From: Paenibacillus massiliensis subsp. panacisoli DSM 21345
Lineage (GTDB): Bacteria > Bacillota > Bacilli > Paenibacillales > Paenibacillaceae
Reading direction: 5' to 3'
DNA length: 64,000 bases
Assembly: GCF_000426545.1 (NCBI RefSeq)
Contig: NZ_AUFO01000010.1
Coordinates: forward strand, 124,001-188,000
The notes under the pieces are model-generated. The model was not told the origin of the DNA and searched no databases. It saw nothing but the letters and a program-made list of their open reading frames with translations. Below, piece by piece: positions 17,978-26,978 of the stretch. The position numbers and the translations under genes were made by a program. Every line of letters begins with the position of its first letter. Position 1 is the stretch's first letter.

Positions 17978-18964
17978 ATGGCTATTTTGGTAACTGGTGG
18001 AGCAGGTTATATCGGTTCTCATACGGTGGCAGCATTGCTTGAGAAGGGTGAAGAGGTTGTAGTCGTTGATAATCTGCAGACAGGACACAAGGAATCGCTT
18101 CTTGGCGGTAAGCTGTATGAAGGCGATCTGCGTGACAAGGAGCTCCTGACGACTGTGTTTGCGGAGAATCAGATTGATGCGGTTATTCACTTTGCAGCAA
18201 ATTCCCTGGTAGGCGAAAGTATGAAGGACCCAGCTAAATACTATGATAATAACGTATTTGGCACATTGTGCCTGCTGGAAGCAATGAGTGCAGCCAAGGT
18301 ATCCAGAATTGTCTTCTCCTCTACAGCAGCTACCTATGGTGAGCCGGAAAAGGTACCCATTGAAGAGACTGACCGTACGGAGCCTACCAACGTCTATGGT
18401 GAGACCAAACTGATGATGGAGCGCATGATGTCCTGGTTCGACAAGGTGCTGGGCATTAAATATGTATCCCTGCGCTACTTCAATGCGGCAGGCGCTCATG
18501 TGAGCGGCAAGATCGGCGAGGATCACCGTCCTGAGAGTCATCTGATTCCATTGGTACTGCAGACAGCCTTGAAGCAGCGTCCGCATATCTCTGTCTTCGG
18601 TGATGACTACCCCACACCGGATGGAACATGTATTCGTGACTACATCCACGTGAGTGATCTGGCTGATGCACATCTGCGCGCAGTCGGTTATCTGCGCGAG
18701 GGCAACGACAGCAATGTATTTAACCTCGGTAACGGTCAAGGCTTCTCCGTCAAGGAAGTGATTGAGACAGCGAAGCAGGTGACTGGCCTTGATATTCCAG
18801 TAGTTATGGAGGCGCGTCGTGCAGGTGATCCTGCGATTCTGGTTGCTTCCTCGAATAAAGCACGGACCGTGCTCGGTTGGAATCCTAGCCGCACCGAGCT
18901 TGCTGATATTATCAGCGGAGCCTGGAGCTGGCATCAGTCCCATCCTGACGGCTACGGCGAGTAA
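17978..18964 (+). CDS. galE: UDP-glucose 4-epimerase
   Basis: 328-aa extended short-chain dehydrogenase that interconverts UDP-galactose and UDP-glucose in the Leloir pathway and supplies UDP-Gal for cell-surface sugars. Rossmann motif TGGAGYIG (6-13), DNLQTGHK, FAANSLVGES, catalytic SSTAATYG (Ser about 122) and YGETK (Tyr about 139, Lys about 143), and RYFNAAGA. ATG 17978 has GAAAGGGGAT upstream; the frame extends to 17846 but without a start signal. galT follows after 29 bp, so galE-galT form an operon. No galK is in view. Confidence 0.96.
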   Translation: MAILVTGGAGYIGSHTVAALLEKGEEVVVVDNLQTGHKESLLGGKLYEGDLRDKELLTTVFAENQIDAVIHFAANSLVGESMKDPAKYYDNNVFGTLCLLEAMSAAKVSRIVFSSTAATYGEPEKVPIEETDRTEPTNVYGETKLMMERMMSWFDKVLGIKYVSLRYFNAAGAHVSGKIGEDHRPESHLIPLVLQTALKQRPHISVFGDDYPTPDGTCIRDYIHVSDLADAHLRAVGYLREGNDSNVFNLGNGQGFSVKEVIETAKQVTGLDIPVVMEARRAGDPAILVASSNKARTVLGWNPSRTELADIISGAWSWHQSHPDGYGE

Positions 18965-18993
18965 TATACCTCAAGGATCAAAGGAGGCCCATC

Positions 18994-20595
18994 ATGGCGA
19001 AGGGAACACAAGCATCACCAGACACGGAACTTACTGCCGGAGCGCAAAGCGCGCTTCAGGCTATTGATAGACTGACAGGCTTTGCTGCGAAGCAAGGGCT
19101 GATTGAAGAGACGGATTACGATTATAGTCGTAATCTGCTGCTGGAGCAATTTGGCTTCTCCGAGCCTTATGCTGGTCATGAGGAACTGGATATCCCGGAC
19201 AGCCCGCAGTCAATGCTGGATACATTGATTGATTATGGCTACGAGCTGGGCTTAATTCCTGAGAACACAGATACGTATCGTGATCTGCTGGATGCCAAGA
19301 TTATGGGCCAATTGATGGCTCGTCCATCGGATGTCATTCGTACCTTCAGACAGACACAGACAGAGCAGGGGATTGAGGCGGCAACGAATCAATTTTACAA
19401 GCTATCCATTGACTCCAACTATATCCGCATGGACCGGGTCAATAAGAATGTATATTGGAAGCAGCCTACGGATTACGGAGACATGGAGATTACCATCAAT
19501 CTCTCGAAGCCGGAGAAGAGCCCGAAGGAGATTGCCATGGCGAAGCTGCTTCCGCCTCCTGTCTATCCTAAATGTCAGCTCTGCCGGGAGAATGTGGGCT
19601 ATGCAGGTCGCGTGAATCACCCTGCCCGTCAGAATCTGCGCGTCATTCCACTTAAGCTGATTGAGGAGCCGTGGTTGTTCCAGTACTCTCCATATGTGTA
19701 CTACAACGAGCACTGTATCATTTTCCATCATGATCATGTCCCAATGAAGCTTACAAAGGATACGCTGCGCCGTTTGCTGGCGTTCACAACGGACTTCCCG
19801 CATTACTTTATCGGCTCGAATGCAGACCTGCCAATCGTAGGTGGCTCGATCTTGACACATGACCATTTCCAGGGGGGCAAGCATACCTTCCCGATTCAGC
19901 TGGCTCAGCGTGAAGCCGTATATCGCAGTGAAGCATTCCCTGAGGTGCAGGTCGCAACGGTTAAATGGCCAATGTCGGTCGTTCGTCTAAGCTCTAACAA
20001 TCCTGAGCAGCTGTTAGAGGCCGGCAACGCGCTCTATGAAGCGTGGAAGCAATACAGCGATGCAGAAGTAGATATTCTGTCCTTCTCTGATGAGAATGGT
20101 GAGCAAGTGCCGCACAATACGGTTACACCAATTGTACGCCGTGGTAAGAATGGTGAGTATGAAATGGATCTGGTGCTGCGTAACAACCGTACCAATGAGC
20201 AGTATCCGGAAGGGATCTTCCACCCTCATCGTGAGATGCACCATCTGAAGAAAGAAAACATTGGACTGATTGAGGTCATGGGTCTCGCGATCCTGCCGGG
20301 CCGCCTGAAGGAAGAGCTGGATGGCATTGCAGACTTGCTGAGCAGCAGTGCTCCGCTGGAGCCGGCAATTCAGAAGGATGAGACACATCCGCTCAACAAG
20401 CATGCCGAGTGGATCGGGTCACTGATTGAACGTCATGGTAGCAGCCTTGATAAGGATCAGGCTGTTGAGATCATCCAGAATGAGGTTGGGCTGAAGTTCA
20501 GCGAGATTCTGGAGCATGCGGGCGTATTCAAACGGGATGCTCAGGGTCAGAAGGCCTTTGCAGCCTTCCTGAATAGCCTTGGATACCGTGAGTAA
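18994..20595 (+). CDS. galT: Galactose-1-phosphate uridylyltransferase, class 2
   Basis: 533-aa GalT of the longer Gram-positive class. It transfers UMP between UDP-glucose and galactose 1-phosphate. Recognisable features: CQLCRENVGYAGR (putative metal cysteines), the active-site His motif in LTHDHFQGG (HxHxQ), and HPHREMHHLKKENIGLIEVMGLAILPGRL near the middle-to-C-terminal part. RBS AAAGGAGG 7 nt before ATG. Together with galE it covers two of the three Leloir steps; galactokinase must be elsewhere. Confidence 0.95.
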   Translation: MAKGTQASPDTELTAGAQSALQAIDRLTGFAAKQGLIEETDYDYSRNLLLEQFGFSEPYAGHEELDIPDSPQSMLDTLIDYGYELGLIPENTDTYRDLLDAKIMGQLMARPSDVIRTFRQTQTEQGIEAATNQFYKLSIDSNYIRMDRVNKNVYWKQPTDYGDMEITINLSKPEKSPKEIAMAKLLPPPVYPKCQLCRENVGYAGRVNHPARQNLRVIPLKLIEEPWLFQYSPYVYYNEHCIIFHHDHVPMKLTKDTLRRLLAFTTDFPHYFIGSNADLPIVGGSILTHDHFQGGKHTFPIQLAQREAVYRSEAFPEVQVATVKWPMSVVRLSSNNPEQLLEAGNALYEAWKQYSDAEVDILSFSDENGEQVPHNTVTPIVRRGKNGEYEMDLVLRNNRTNEQYPEGIFHPHREMHHLKKENIGLIEVMGLAILPGRLKEELDGIADLLSSSAPLEPAIQKDETHPLNKHAEWIGSLIERHGSSLDKDQAVEIIQNEVGLKFSEILEHAGVFKRDAQGQKAFAAFLNSLGYRE

Positions 20596-20667
20596 GTGTG
20601 ATTGTCTCAAATGTGATTATCTAATGTGATAATTGATTGATAATCCAAATATCAAACTATACACGAA

Positions 20668-20708
20668 GGGCAAGCTCTGCTGCAGAAGCAGGACTTGCTC
20701 TTTGTGTT
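20668..20708 (+). terminator. Terminator after galT
   Basis: GGGCAAG ... CTTGCTC with an inner CTCTGCT / AGCAGGA pairing, followed by TTTGTGTTGTT. Confidence 0.7.
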
Positions 20709-20834
20709 GTTCATCTATGCAGTGCAATCTGTTGTTTATTTATACAGAGCAATCTATTGAATATTCCTGATTGCTGTACTTCTAAAAAAGCATACCAATA
20801 CTTCGTCATTAAATCGTGCGCAATATACTGAGAT

Positions 20835-20864
20835 TTGTTATTTTGTGTCTAAAGGCGTTATAAT
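20835..20864 (+). promoter_or_regulatory. Sigma-A promoter for alcohol dehydrogenase gene
   Basis: TTGTTA (20835-20840), 18-bp spacer, TATAAT (20859-20864), about 108 bp before the start codon. Confidence 0.6.
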
Positions 20865-20971
20865 GTAGGAGTGCGTGACATGAACGCTGGTTAAGAACAA
20901 ACCAAGAAGTACAACGAAGAAGTAGAAGCAAGAAGTGAAATTAAGAAATGAATCGGAGGCGAACATCCACG

Positions 20972-22135
20972 ATGAGAGCATTTGAATTCCATAATCCTAC
21001 TCGTCTTATTTTTGGTCAGGGCAAGCTTGAAGTGCTGACTCGGGAAATTCCCAAGTACGGTAAGCGCGTACTGCTGGTCTACGGCGGTGGTAGCATCAAG
21101 CGAAGCGGTCTCTATGAAGAAGTCATCGGCTTCCTCAAGCAAGCTGAGGTAGAGATTACAGAGCTCGCTGGTGTCGAGCCCAATCCGCGTCTTGCGACAG
21201 TACATAAGGGCGTCGAGCTGTGCAAGCAGCATGACATTGACTTCATCCTTGCTGTAGGTGGAGGCAGTGTGCTGGATTGTACGAAGGCGATCGCGGTTGG
21301 TGCGAAGTATGATGGCGATATGTGGGATTTCGTTGAGCGTAAGGCTGTACCGACGGCAGCACTTCCATACGGAACTGTGCTGACGATGGCTGCAACGGGC
21401 TCCGAGATGAACTCAGGCTCAGTGATCACCAATGAAGCTACTCAGGAGAAGCTAGGTTGGGGTAGCCCACTGGTATACCCTGCGTTCTCCATCTTGGACC
21501 CGACTTACACCTTCTCTTTGCCTAGAGATCAGACAGTATACGGTATGGTGGACATGATGTCTCACGTCCTTGAGCACTACTTCCACTTGGATACGAACAC
21601 TCCGGTACAATTGGGTTGGTGTGAGACTATTCTGCGTGCTGTCATCGAGGCAGCGCCGAAGCTGGTGGATGATCTCGACAATTACGAGCTGCGCGAGACG
21701 GTTATGTTCTGTGGTACTATGGCACTGAACGGATTCCTGAATATGGGGCTGGCTGGTGACTGGGCAACGCACAATATTGAGCATGCTGTATCTGCTGTGT
21801 ACGACATTCCGCATGGTGGTGGTCTGGCCATTCTGTTCCCGAACTGGATGAAGCACAATATCGACGTGAAGCCTGAGCGTTTCGCACGTATGGCTGTTCA
21901 AGTGTTCAATGTGAATGCTGAGGGCAAATCTGAGCGTCAGGTAGCTGAAGAAGGCATTGAAGCGCTGCGCAGCTTCTGGAGCTCGATTGGTGCGCCAAGT
22001 CGTCTGGCAGACTACGATATTACGGATAAGGACATCGAACTGATGGCAGACAAAGCGATGCGCTTTGGACCATTCGGTAACTTCAAGAAACTGCAGCGTG
22101 AGGATGTAGTCAGCATCTATCAAGCTTCGTTGTAG
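20972..22135 (+). CDS. Iron-containing alcohol dehydrogenase (YqhD/BDH type)
   Basis: 387-aa NAD(P)H-dependent group III alcohol dehydrogenase, similar to butanol dehydrogenase BdhA/YqhD, which reduce short aldehydes. Visible: [13 protein letters not shown] nucleotide site, [13 protein letters not shown], and metal ligands Asp about 193 and His about 197 ([11 protein letters not shown]), His about 267 ([11 protein letters not shown]) and His about 280 (IPHGGG), matching the spacing of YqhD. ATG 20972 is chosen (family N terminus [10 protein letters not shown]), with GGAGG 12 nt upstream; an in-frame ATG at 20948 is possible. Single-gene unit with promoter and terminator. May act with other NAD-linked aldehyde defence or in fermentation. 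Confidence 0.93.
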   Translation: MRAFEFHNPTRLIFGQGKLEVLTREIPKYGKRVLLVYGGGSIKRSGLYEEVIGFLKQAEVEITELAGVEPNPRLATVHKGVELCKQHDIDFILAVGGGSVLDCTKAIAVGAKYDGDMWDFVERKAVPTAALPYGTVLTMAATGSEMNSGSVITNEATQEKLGWGSPLVYPAFSILDPTYTFSLPRDQTVYGMVDMMSHVLEHYFHLDTNTPVQLGWCETILRAVIEAAPKLVDDLDNYELRETVMFCGTMALNGFLNMGLAGDWATHNIEHAVSAVYDIPHGGGLAILFPNWMKHNIDVKPERFARMAVQVFNVNAEGKSERQVAEEGIEALRSFWSSIGAPSRLADYDITDKDIELMADKAMRFGPFGNFKKLQREDVVSIYQASL

Positions 22136-22228
22136 TATATTTACACTTCATAATTACATGCGTACTGTGTTCTACTACTCGGCCAATGGCAGCTGATCGA
22201 GTAGCAGCTTAACAAAGTAGCCTTGCAG

Positions 22229-22265
22229 AAACCGGCGGTCTTGGATCAGACTGCCGGTTTCTTGT
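22229..22265 (+). terminator. Terminator after alcohol dehydrogenase gene
   Basis: AAACCGGC(G)GTCT - loop TGGATC - AGAC(T)GCCGGTTT followed by CTTGTC. Strong stem; short T-run. Confidence 0.75.
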
Positions 22266-22423
22266 CGTTCATCGAGAAGTAGAGTGGATGTGAGTCGCAA
22301 AGTCATAGACGTAATATTACATTTTAGGTAAGATATATAGATGATGAAGCGACACAATGAGTACTTCATATTCAGGGATTCAGAGGATTAGCTGGGTAAT
22401 AATTCGAACTTTAGGAAAATATC

Positions 22424-22450
22424 TGAAACTTAGCATTGGCAACATACGTA
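22424..22450 (+). promoter_or_regulatory. SigW-like ECF promoter for nfeD2-floT
   Basis: TGAAAC (22424-22429), 17-bp spacer, CGTA (22447-22450), 43 bp before the first gene. This is the B. subtilis SigW-type consensus, and yuaF-floT is a SigW target there. Confidence 0.65.
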
Positions 22451-22492
22451 TGTATTGATATAAGATCAGCGACGGACAAAGGAGGTCTGGTT

Positions 22493-23014
22493 ATGCTGGA
22501 AACGGTCTTCTGGGGATTCTTGATCGGCGGAGCACTCTTTACAATTGTAAGTGTATTGATTGGCGATGTGCTAGGTAGCTGGCTTGATGGCGTATTCGAT
22601 CTGGCTGGTATTGATTGGCTCAATCCTGTAGTACTGGCAGGAGCGGCTACGACATTTGGCGGAGCCGGTATTTTACTAAGCAAATACACGAACCTAGGGA
22701 GTACCACCGTCTTGATTGCAGCCCTGTTGATCGCTTTCCTGGTTGCTGTGGTGGTGTTCCTTGCATTTGTGAAGCCCATGATGAACAGTGAAGTATCTAC
22801 TGGCTTTTCCATGAAGGAGCTGGGCGGGAAGATTGGAGAGATTACGATTCCTGTGCCCGCCAAGGGCTTCGGAGAGGTCATGGTGAAGCTGGGGGCGGCA
22901 AATACGATCCATACAGCATCAAGCTTCGAGCATAAGCCGCTTGCTGCAGGTACCCGCGTAGTGGTCATAGAAGTCACTGATGGTGTGTTGGTAGTCTCTG
23001 ATCTTAATGTGTAA
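22493..23014 (+). CDS. NfeD-like membrane protein, floT partner (YuaF type)
   Basis: 173 aa with three hydrophobic segments (about 5-25, 45-65 and 75-95) followed by an OB-fold-like C-terminal domain of about 75 residues (FGEVMVKLGAANTIHTASS...). This is the NfeD2 type encoded next to flotillin in Bacilli, where B. subtilis YuaF helps FloT assemble membrane domains. AAAGGAGG sits 8 nt before ATG 22493. 21 bp separate it from floT, so both form one operon behind the SigW-like promoter. A role in envelope stress is inferred from family and promoter. Confidence 0.88.
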   Translation: MLETVFWGFLIGGALFTIVSVLIGDVLGSWLDGVFDLAGIDWLNPVVLAGAATTFGGAGILLSKYTNLGSTTVLIAALLIAFLVAVVVFLAFVKPMMNSEVSTGFSMKELGGKIGEITIPVPAKGFGEVMVKLGAANTIHTASSFEHKPLAAGTRVVVIEVTDGVLVVSDLNV

Positions 23015-23035
23015 GACGAATACATAGGGGAGAGG

Positions 23036-24625
23036 ATGAAGAACATGCAGGATTTGATTAACATGGATGTAATACTTATTCCCGGTATTGTAGTAGCTGT
23101 GATTGTGGTTATGGGTATTGCGTTCTGGGCCCGTTATAAGACGGTTGGCCCGGATGAGGCGATGATCGTAACGGGGTCCTTTCTGGGAAACAAGAACATC
23201 TCTGAGGACGATTCGGGTCGAAAAATCAAGATTGTGCGTGGTGGCGGTGCGTTCATTTGGCCAATCTTTCAGCAATCCGAATTCATTTCCTTGCTGTCAC
23301 ACAAGCTCGATGTGACGACTCCTGAAGTATATACGGAGCAAGGGGTTCCTGTTATTGCAGACGGAGTTGCTATTATCAAGGTGGGCAGTTCCATAGAGGA
23401 TGTGGCTACTGCTGCTGAACAGTTCATCGGCAAGCCGCTTGAGGCGCTGAGAAGCGAAGCTCAGGAAGTCCTTGAAGGTCATCTGCGTGCGATATTGGGG
23501 ACGATGACTGTAGAAGAGGTATATCGTAATCGTGATCGGTTTGCCCAAGAGGTACAGGGCGTCGCTGCACGTGATTTGAAGAAAATGGGACTGCAAATTG
23601 TCTCGTTCACAATCAAGGATGTACGTGATAAGCATGGCTACCTGGATGCGCTCGGTAAACCGCGGATTGCAGCAGTCAAACGTGATGCAGAGATTGCAGA
23701 AGCTGAGGCTGTTCGGGATGCGCGGATTCAGAAGGCGCGGGCTGAGCAAGAGGGTCAAAAGGCTGAGCTGTTGCGGGATACCAACATTGCTGAGGCTGAG
23801 AAGGATAAGGAACTGAAGGTCGCTGCGTTTAAGAAGGATCAGGATACGGCGAAGGCCGAAGCGGATCAGGCCTATCATATTCAAGAGGCGCGTGCCAAGC
23901 AGACCGTGGTCGAGGAGCAAATGAAGGTCGAGCTCGTGCGCAAGGAGCGGGAGATCGACATTCAGGGCAAGGAAATTCAAGTGCGCGAGAAGCAGTATGA
24001 TGCTGAGGTGAAGAAGAAGGCTGAAGCAGACCGTTACGCGGTCGAGCAAGCTGCCGAAGCGGATAAGGCGCGTAAAATGCGGGAAGCTGATGCGGTACAG
24101 TACTCCATTGAGACACAAGCCAAGGCTACAGCCGAGCAAAAACGGCTCGAAGGTCAGGCGGTCGCGGATGCTGAGCTTGCCAAAGGTACTGCTGATGCGG
24201 AAGTTATCCGACTGCGTGGTCTGGCTGAAGCCGAAGCGAAGGAAAAGCTTGCCGAGGCCTTCCAGAAGTTCGGAGAGGCTGCTGTGCTCGATATCATTGT
24301 CAAAATGCTGCCTGAACTGGCTGGCAAGATTGCAGAGCCAATCGCTTCTATTGAGAAGCTGACTGTCGTTGATACAGGCAAGGGAGACGGCGCTGGAGCT
24401 GCAAGAGTGAGCAATTATGTTACAGAACTGATGTCCACGGCCCCAGAGATGCTGAAGAGCGTATCCGGAATTGACGTGGAGAGTCTGATCCATGGACTTA
24501 CCAAAGGTAAAACGGGTACACCTGCATTCACGGTGCCGACTGATGGAGCAGCATCGACGGTAACAGCAGTGCCTGCTACCGAGCAAGCTCCGTCAGAGTC
24601 AGGGAAACGTCGAATTGAAGAGTAG
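23036..24625 (+). CDS. floT: Flotillin FloT (YuaG)
   Basis: 529-aa membrane-associated scaffold. One N-terminal hydrophobic segment (about 12-32), SPFH/PHB domain (about 35-210, with TAGPDEA-like KTVGPDEAMIVTGSFLGNK and SKLDVTTPEVYTEQGVPV), a long Ala/Glu-rich coiled coil (about 215-390) with repeated EAE/AEA units, and a C-terminal tail. It closely follows B. subtilis FloT throughout. FloT organises ordered membrane microdomains and affects membrane fluidity, signalling and secretion. ATG 23036 has GGGGAGAGG directly upstream; ATG 23045 is an alternative. A long antisense frame across it is a shadow caused by the repeated coiled-coil codons. Confidence 0.95.
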   Translation: MKNMQDLINMDVILIPGIVVAVIVVMGIAFWARYKTVGPDEAMIVTGSFLGNKNISEDDSGRKIKIVRGGGAFIWPIFQQSEFISLLSHKLDVTTPEVYTEQGVPVIADGVAIIKVGSSIEDVATAAEQFIGKPLEALRSEAQEVLEGHLRAILGTMTVEEVYRNRDRFAQEVQGVAARDLKKMGLQIVSFTIKDVRDKHGYLDALGKPRIAAVKRDAEIAEAEAVRDARIQKARAEQEGQKAELLRDTNIAEAEKDKELKVAAFKKDQDTAKAEADQAYHIQEARAKQTVVEEQMKVELVRKEREIDIQGKEIQVREKQYDAEVKKKAEADRYAVEQAAEADKARKMREADAVQYSIETQAKATAEQKRLEGQAVADAELAKGTADAEVIRLRGLAEAEAKEKLAEAFQKFGEAAVLDIIVKMLPELAGKIAEPIASIEKLTVVDTGKGDGAGAARVSNYVTELMSTAPEMLKSVSGIDVESLIHGLTKGKTGTPAFTVPTDGAASTVTAVPATEQAPSESGKRRIEE

Positions 24626-24671
24626 CCTTAGTCGGTCTAAGGATTAATTCATAATTTGATATGAATTTGGC

Positions 24672-24718
24672 GACAGCCCCCTGCAAAGGACTCTATTCCT
24701 TCTGCTAGGCGGGCTGTC
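24672..24718 (+). terminator. Long hairpin after floT
   Basis: Outer stem GACAGCCC / GGGCTGTC and inner stem AAGGA-CTCTAT-TCCTT. Little T-run follows (CCGTTGTTCC), so termination would be partial. Confidence 0.5.
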
Positions 24719-24837
24719 CGTTGTTCCTGACGTAATCAGTTGCCTGCAGGATGTACCTCTATTGACCTCTACTGAAAATTTTGTTACCTTAAGCGAGACA
24801 CCCTGTAAGTGCGAGAGTTGGAGCAAAAGAGGTGCGG

Positions 24838-25698
24838 ATGGTGAGCAGCCTACAAGTGGTCAAGGTATTAAACAACAATGTTATTATTGGCGTGCGTCCC
24901 GATGATCAGGAGGTCGTCGTTATTGGGAAGGGAATTGGCTTCAATCGAAAGTCCAATGACCATATATCGCTGGAATCGGTGGAGAAGATGTTCATTCTGA
25001 CCAATCAGGAGGAGCAGGAGCAGTACAAGCAGCTTATTCCTCAGGTCGACGAGCGACTGATTGAGATCATTGGTGAGGTTATTCACCATATCGAAGGTCA
25101 GGTTCGCGTGCCTTTGAATGAACATATTCATATTGCCATTACGGATCATATTGCATTCGCCTTGAAGCGCAAGGAGCAGGGGATTGTGATTCATAATCCC
25201 TTTCTATACGAGACCAGAGAGATCTACCCCGAAGAATATCGAATGGCGGAATATGCAATACATTTGATACGCGATCGCTTGGGGATTGATTTGGGACAGG
25301 ATGAGATTGGCTTTGTAGCCTTGCACATATACAGTGCCATGACGAATCAGCACATTTCTCAGGTGCGTGAGCATTCAGCGCTGATTACGGATCTAGTGAC
25401 GATTGTAGAGGATGCATTGGAATATAATATTCCTGTTGATTCTTTGGATTACTCACGCCTGTTAACCCATCTGCGCTTCGTGATCGAGCGTGTCCGGCGT
25501 GGGGAAGCGGTGGAGCAAATGCACAAGCTGGATAAGCTGATGAGCTCGGAGTATCCTGAAATGTACACGCTTGCCTGGAAGCTGACGAAGATTATGGAGA
25601 AGCGGCTGGGATTGCCTGTATATGCTGCAGAAGTGAGCTATTTAACAATGCATTTACAGCGTTTACAACAGCGCAAGGAGCAAGAGTACTCTGGTTAG
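24838..25698 (+). CDS. glcT: PTS operon antiterminator GlcT (BglG family)
   Basis: 286-aa RNA-binding antiterminator: an N-terminal co-antiterminator domain (about 1-60, VVKVLNNNVIIG at its start as in GlcT) followed by two PTS regulation domains (about 65-170 and 175-280) whose conserved histidines (NEHIHIAITDHIAFAL, FVALHIYSA) are phosphorylation sites. In B. subtilis GlcT binds the RAT hairpin ahead of ptsG when the glucose permease is not phosphorylating it. Here such a RAT and terminator lie between this gene and the IIB-IIA gene, confirming the target. Start: AAGAGGT precedes ATG 24838; GTG 24841 is an alternative. Read together with ptsBA, ptsH and ptsI. Confidence 0.93.
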   Translation: MVSSLQVVKVLNNNVIIGVRPDDQEVVVIGKGIGFNRKSNDHISLESVEKMFILTNQEEQEQYKQLIPQVDERLIEIIGEVIHHIEGQVRVPLNEHIHIAITDHIAFALKRKEQGIVIHNPFLYETREIYPEEYRMAEYAIHLIRDRLGIDLGQDEIGFVALHIYSAMTNQHISQVREHSALITDLVTIVEDALEYNIPVDSLDYSRLLTHLRFVIERVRRGEAVEQMHKLDKLMSSEYPEMYTLAWKLTKIMEKRLGLPVYAAEVSYLTMHLQRLQQRKEQEYSG

Positions 25699-25808
25699 AG
25701 ATATCACCAAGCACATGAGAAACATCAGGTTGCAAACTCTGAAGTTTTCGTGCTATAATTAGCCTTGTTCTTAGATTTATTGAATGTGCATGAATAATTG
25801 CATAACGA

Positions 25809-25840
25809 TACGTGTTACTGATTCGATCAGGCATGAGTTG
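25809..25840 (+). promoter_or_regulatory. RAT (ribonucleic antiterminator) for GlcT
   Basis: The stretch around GTTACTGATTCGATCAGGCA resembles, as I recall it, the B. subtilis ptsG RAT very closely. Its 3' part (AGGCATGAG) overlaps the 5' arm of the terminator at 25829-25925, as required for antitermination. Confidence 0.8.
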
Positions 25841-25925
25841 ATTAAAGTATGATTGGATATAGCTATTATGGGAAAGATACATTCCAAAGGCTATAACTGT
25901 CACTTTGTTAACTGATGCCTTTTTT
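25829..25925 (+). terminator. GlcT-controlled terminator upstream of IIB-IIA gene
   Basis: The arm 25829-25848 (AGGCAT ... AAAGT) pairs with 25902-25920 (ACTTT ... ATGCCT), then TTTTTT. The left arm shares bases with the RAT, so GlcT binding to the RAT would prevent this stem. It lies 50 bp before the start of the IIB-IIA gene. Confidence 0.8.
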
Positions 25926-25976
25926 GCGCAGTTGTGCAACTGTTCTCTGCAACACGACTAGGAGGAAAGCTCGTTG

Positions 25977-26801
25977 ATGTTCCACAAGCGTTTCGGAAAT
26001 TCACGGCCTCATATCCCGGAGAACTTATCCGAAGAAGCTATGGAAGCACTTCCGGGAGCATTGCTGGAAGCCTTTGGGGGACCGGCTAACATTGAGCATC
26101 TGGATTGCTGTATCACACGGCTGCGAGTTGAAGTCAAGGACGCATCTGTCGTACACTATGTTATGCTGGAGGGACTGGGTGCTGCCGGCATCCAGATTAT
26201 AGGGAATCATTTTCAGGTGGTGTACGGTCTTGTATCGGAGCTCCTGAAATCCCGTATGCAGGACATCATGGCTGGACGTCAGCCTGAGCCACTACAAGGA
26301 CATTTGCATTCTATGCAGCAGGATCGTCCGCTTCTACATGAGATTGTCGTGATGCCCATGCAGGGTGAACTGCTGAACCTTGATCAAGTACCTGATCCTG
26401 TATTTTCCAACCGAATGACAGGGGATGGATTTGGGGTGATACCTCATAGTGGACTTGTCGTATCTCCGGTATATGGACGGATTGCTAACGTCTTTCCGAC
26501 GCAGCATGCTGTTACCATCTTATCAGATGGTGGAAAAGAGGTACTCGTTCATATAGGTGTTGGTACCGTCAAGCTGCGTGGCCAGGGCTTTGAGCTTCTC
26601 GTTGAGGAGGATGAGCTGGTGGCGGCAGGACAGCCGATTATCCAGTTCGATCTGGACGTTATTCGTGAGCAAGCAAGATCCAGCGTATCCTCTGTAATCT
26701 TCATGAATCTGCCGGGAGAGGTAGCTGTGCTGCTGAACAAATCCGGTGAGCTTGTTGCTGGTGAGGAAGATATTGTCACGTTCACTTGGAAAACGCGTTA
26801 A
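25977..26801 (+). CDS. PTS glucose-family IIB-IIA protein without IIC domain
   Basis: 274-aa soluble phosphocarrier. EIIB (about 25-105) has the phospho-cysteine in DCCITRLRV (Cys about 45); EIIA-Glc domain (about 120-272) has QHAVTI and the phospho-His in VLVHIGVGTVKL (about 191). Both active residues are intact. In B. subtilis the gene at this place is ptsG, a IIC-IIB-IIA permease; here no membrane IIC domain exists, and the 275 bp upstream contain only the RAT leader. The protein must therefore pair with a separately encoded IIC, or serve to phosphorylate/regulate GlcT. AGGAGGAAA is 8 nt before ATG 25977 (a TTG at 25974 is possible). Upstream of ptsH/ptsI. Confidence 0.9.
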   Translation: MFHKRFGNSRPHIPENLSEEAMEALPGALLEAFGGPANIEHLDCCITRLRVEVKDASVVHYVMLEGLGAAGIQIIGNHFQVVYGLVSELLKSRMQDIMAGRQPEPLQGHLHSMQQDRPLLHEIVVMPMQGELLNLDQVPDPVFSNRMTGDGFGVIPHSGLVVSPVYGRIANVFPTQHAVTILSDGGKEVLVHIGVGTVKLRGQGFELLVEEDELVAAGQPIIQFDLDVIREQARSSVSSVIFMNLPGEVAVLLNKSGELVAGEEDIVTFTWKTR

Positions 26802-26978
26802 TTGAGCATATAGCGCGTTAAGTAGGTATTAAGTAGGTTAATAACATTGTGAAAACATGCCCGTTCGAGCAGAGCTCTTATAGAGCTGCTACTTTCGGCG
26901 GTGCAGTTTCTATATAAGGCCATTCATAGCCTAATGATTAACTCCATAATATATTTTAAAAAAGGCGGGAAGATGATT
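26802..26978. other. Gap between IIB-IIA gene and ptsH
   Basis: 177 bp with a direct repeat TTAAGTAGGT (twice, 26817-26839) and an imperfect hairpin AGCAG(A)GCTCT-TAT-AGAGCTGCT near 26870. No T-run follows the hairpin. Could hold a second promoter for ptsHI, which is usual in Bacilli, but none is clear. Confidence 0.35.

Noticed and set aside
17735-18943. 402-codon open frame on the minus strand across galE
   Set aside because: Antisense to galE, has no Shine-Dalgarno, and its translation is rich in Cys, His and Ile runs typical of shadow frames. galE is certain.
23297-24586. 429-codon minus-strand frame antisense to floT
   Set aside because: Leu/Ile-rich shadow produced by the Glu/Ala/Lys coiled coil of FloT read backwards.
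24672-24718. RAT or riboswitch upstream of glcT
   Set aside because: The hairpin does not resemble a RAT and has no terminator alternative; it is more simply a weak terminator for floT.
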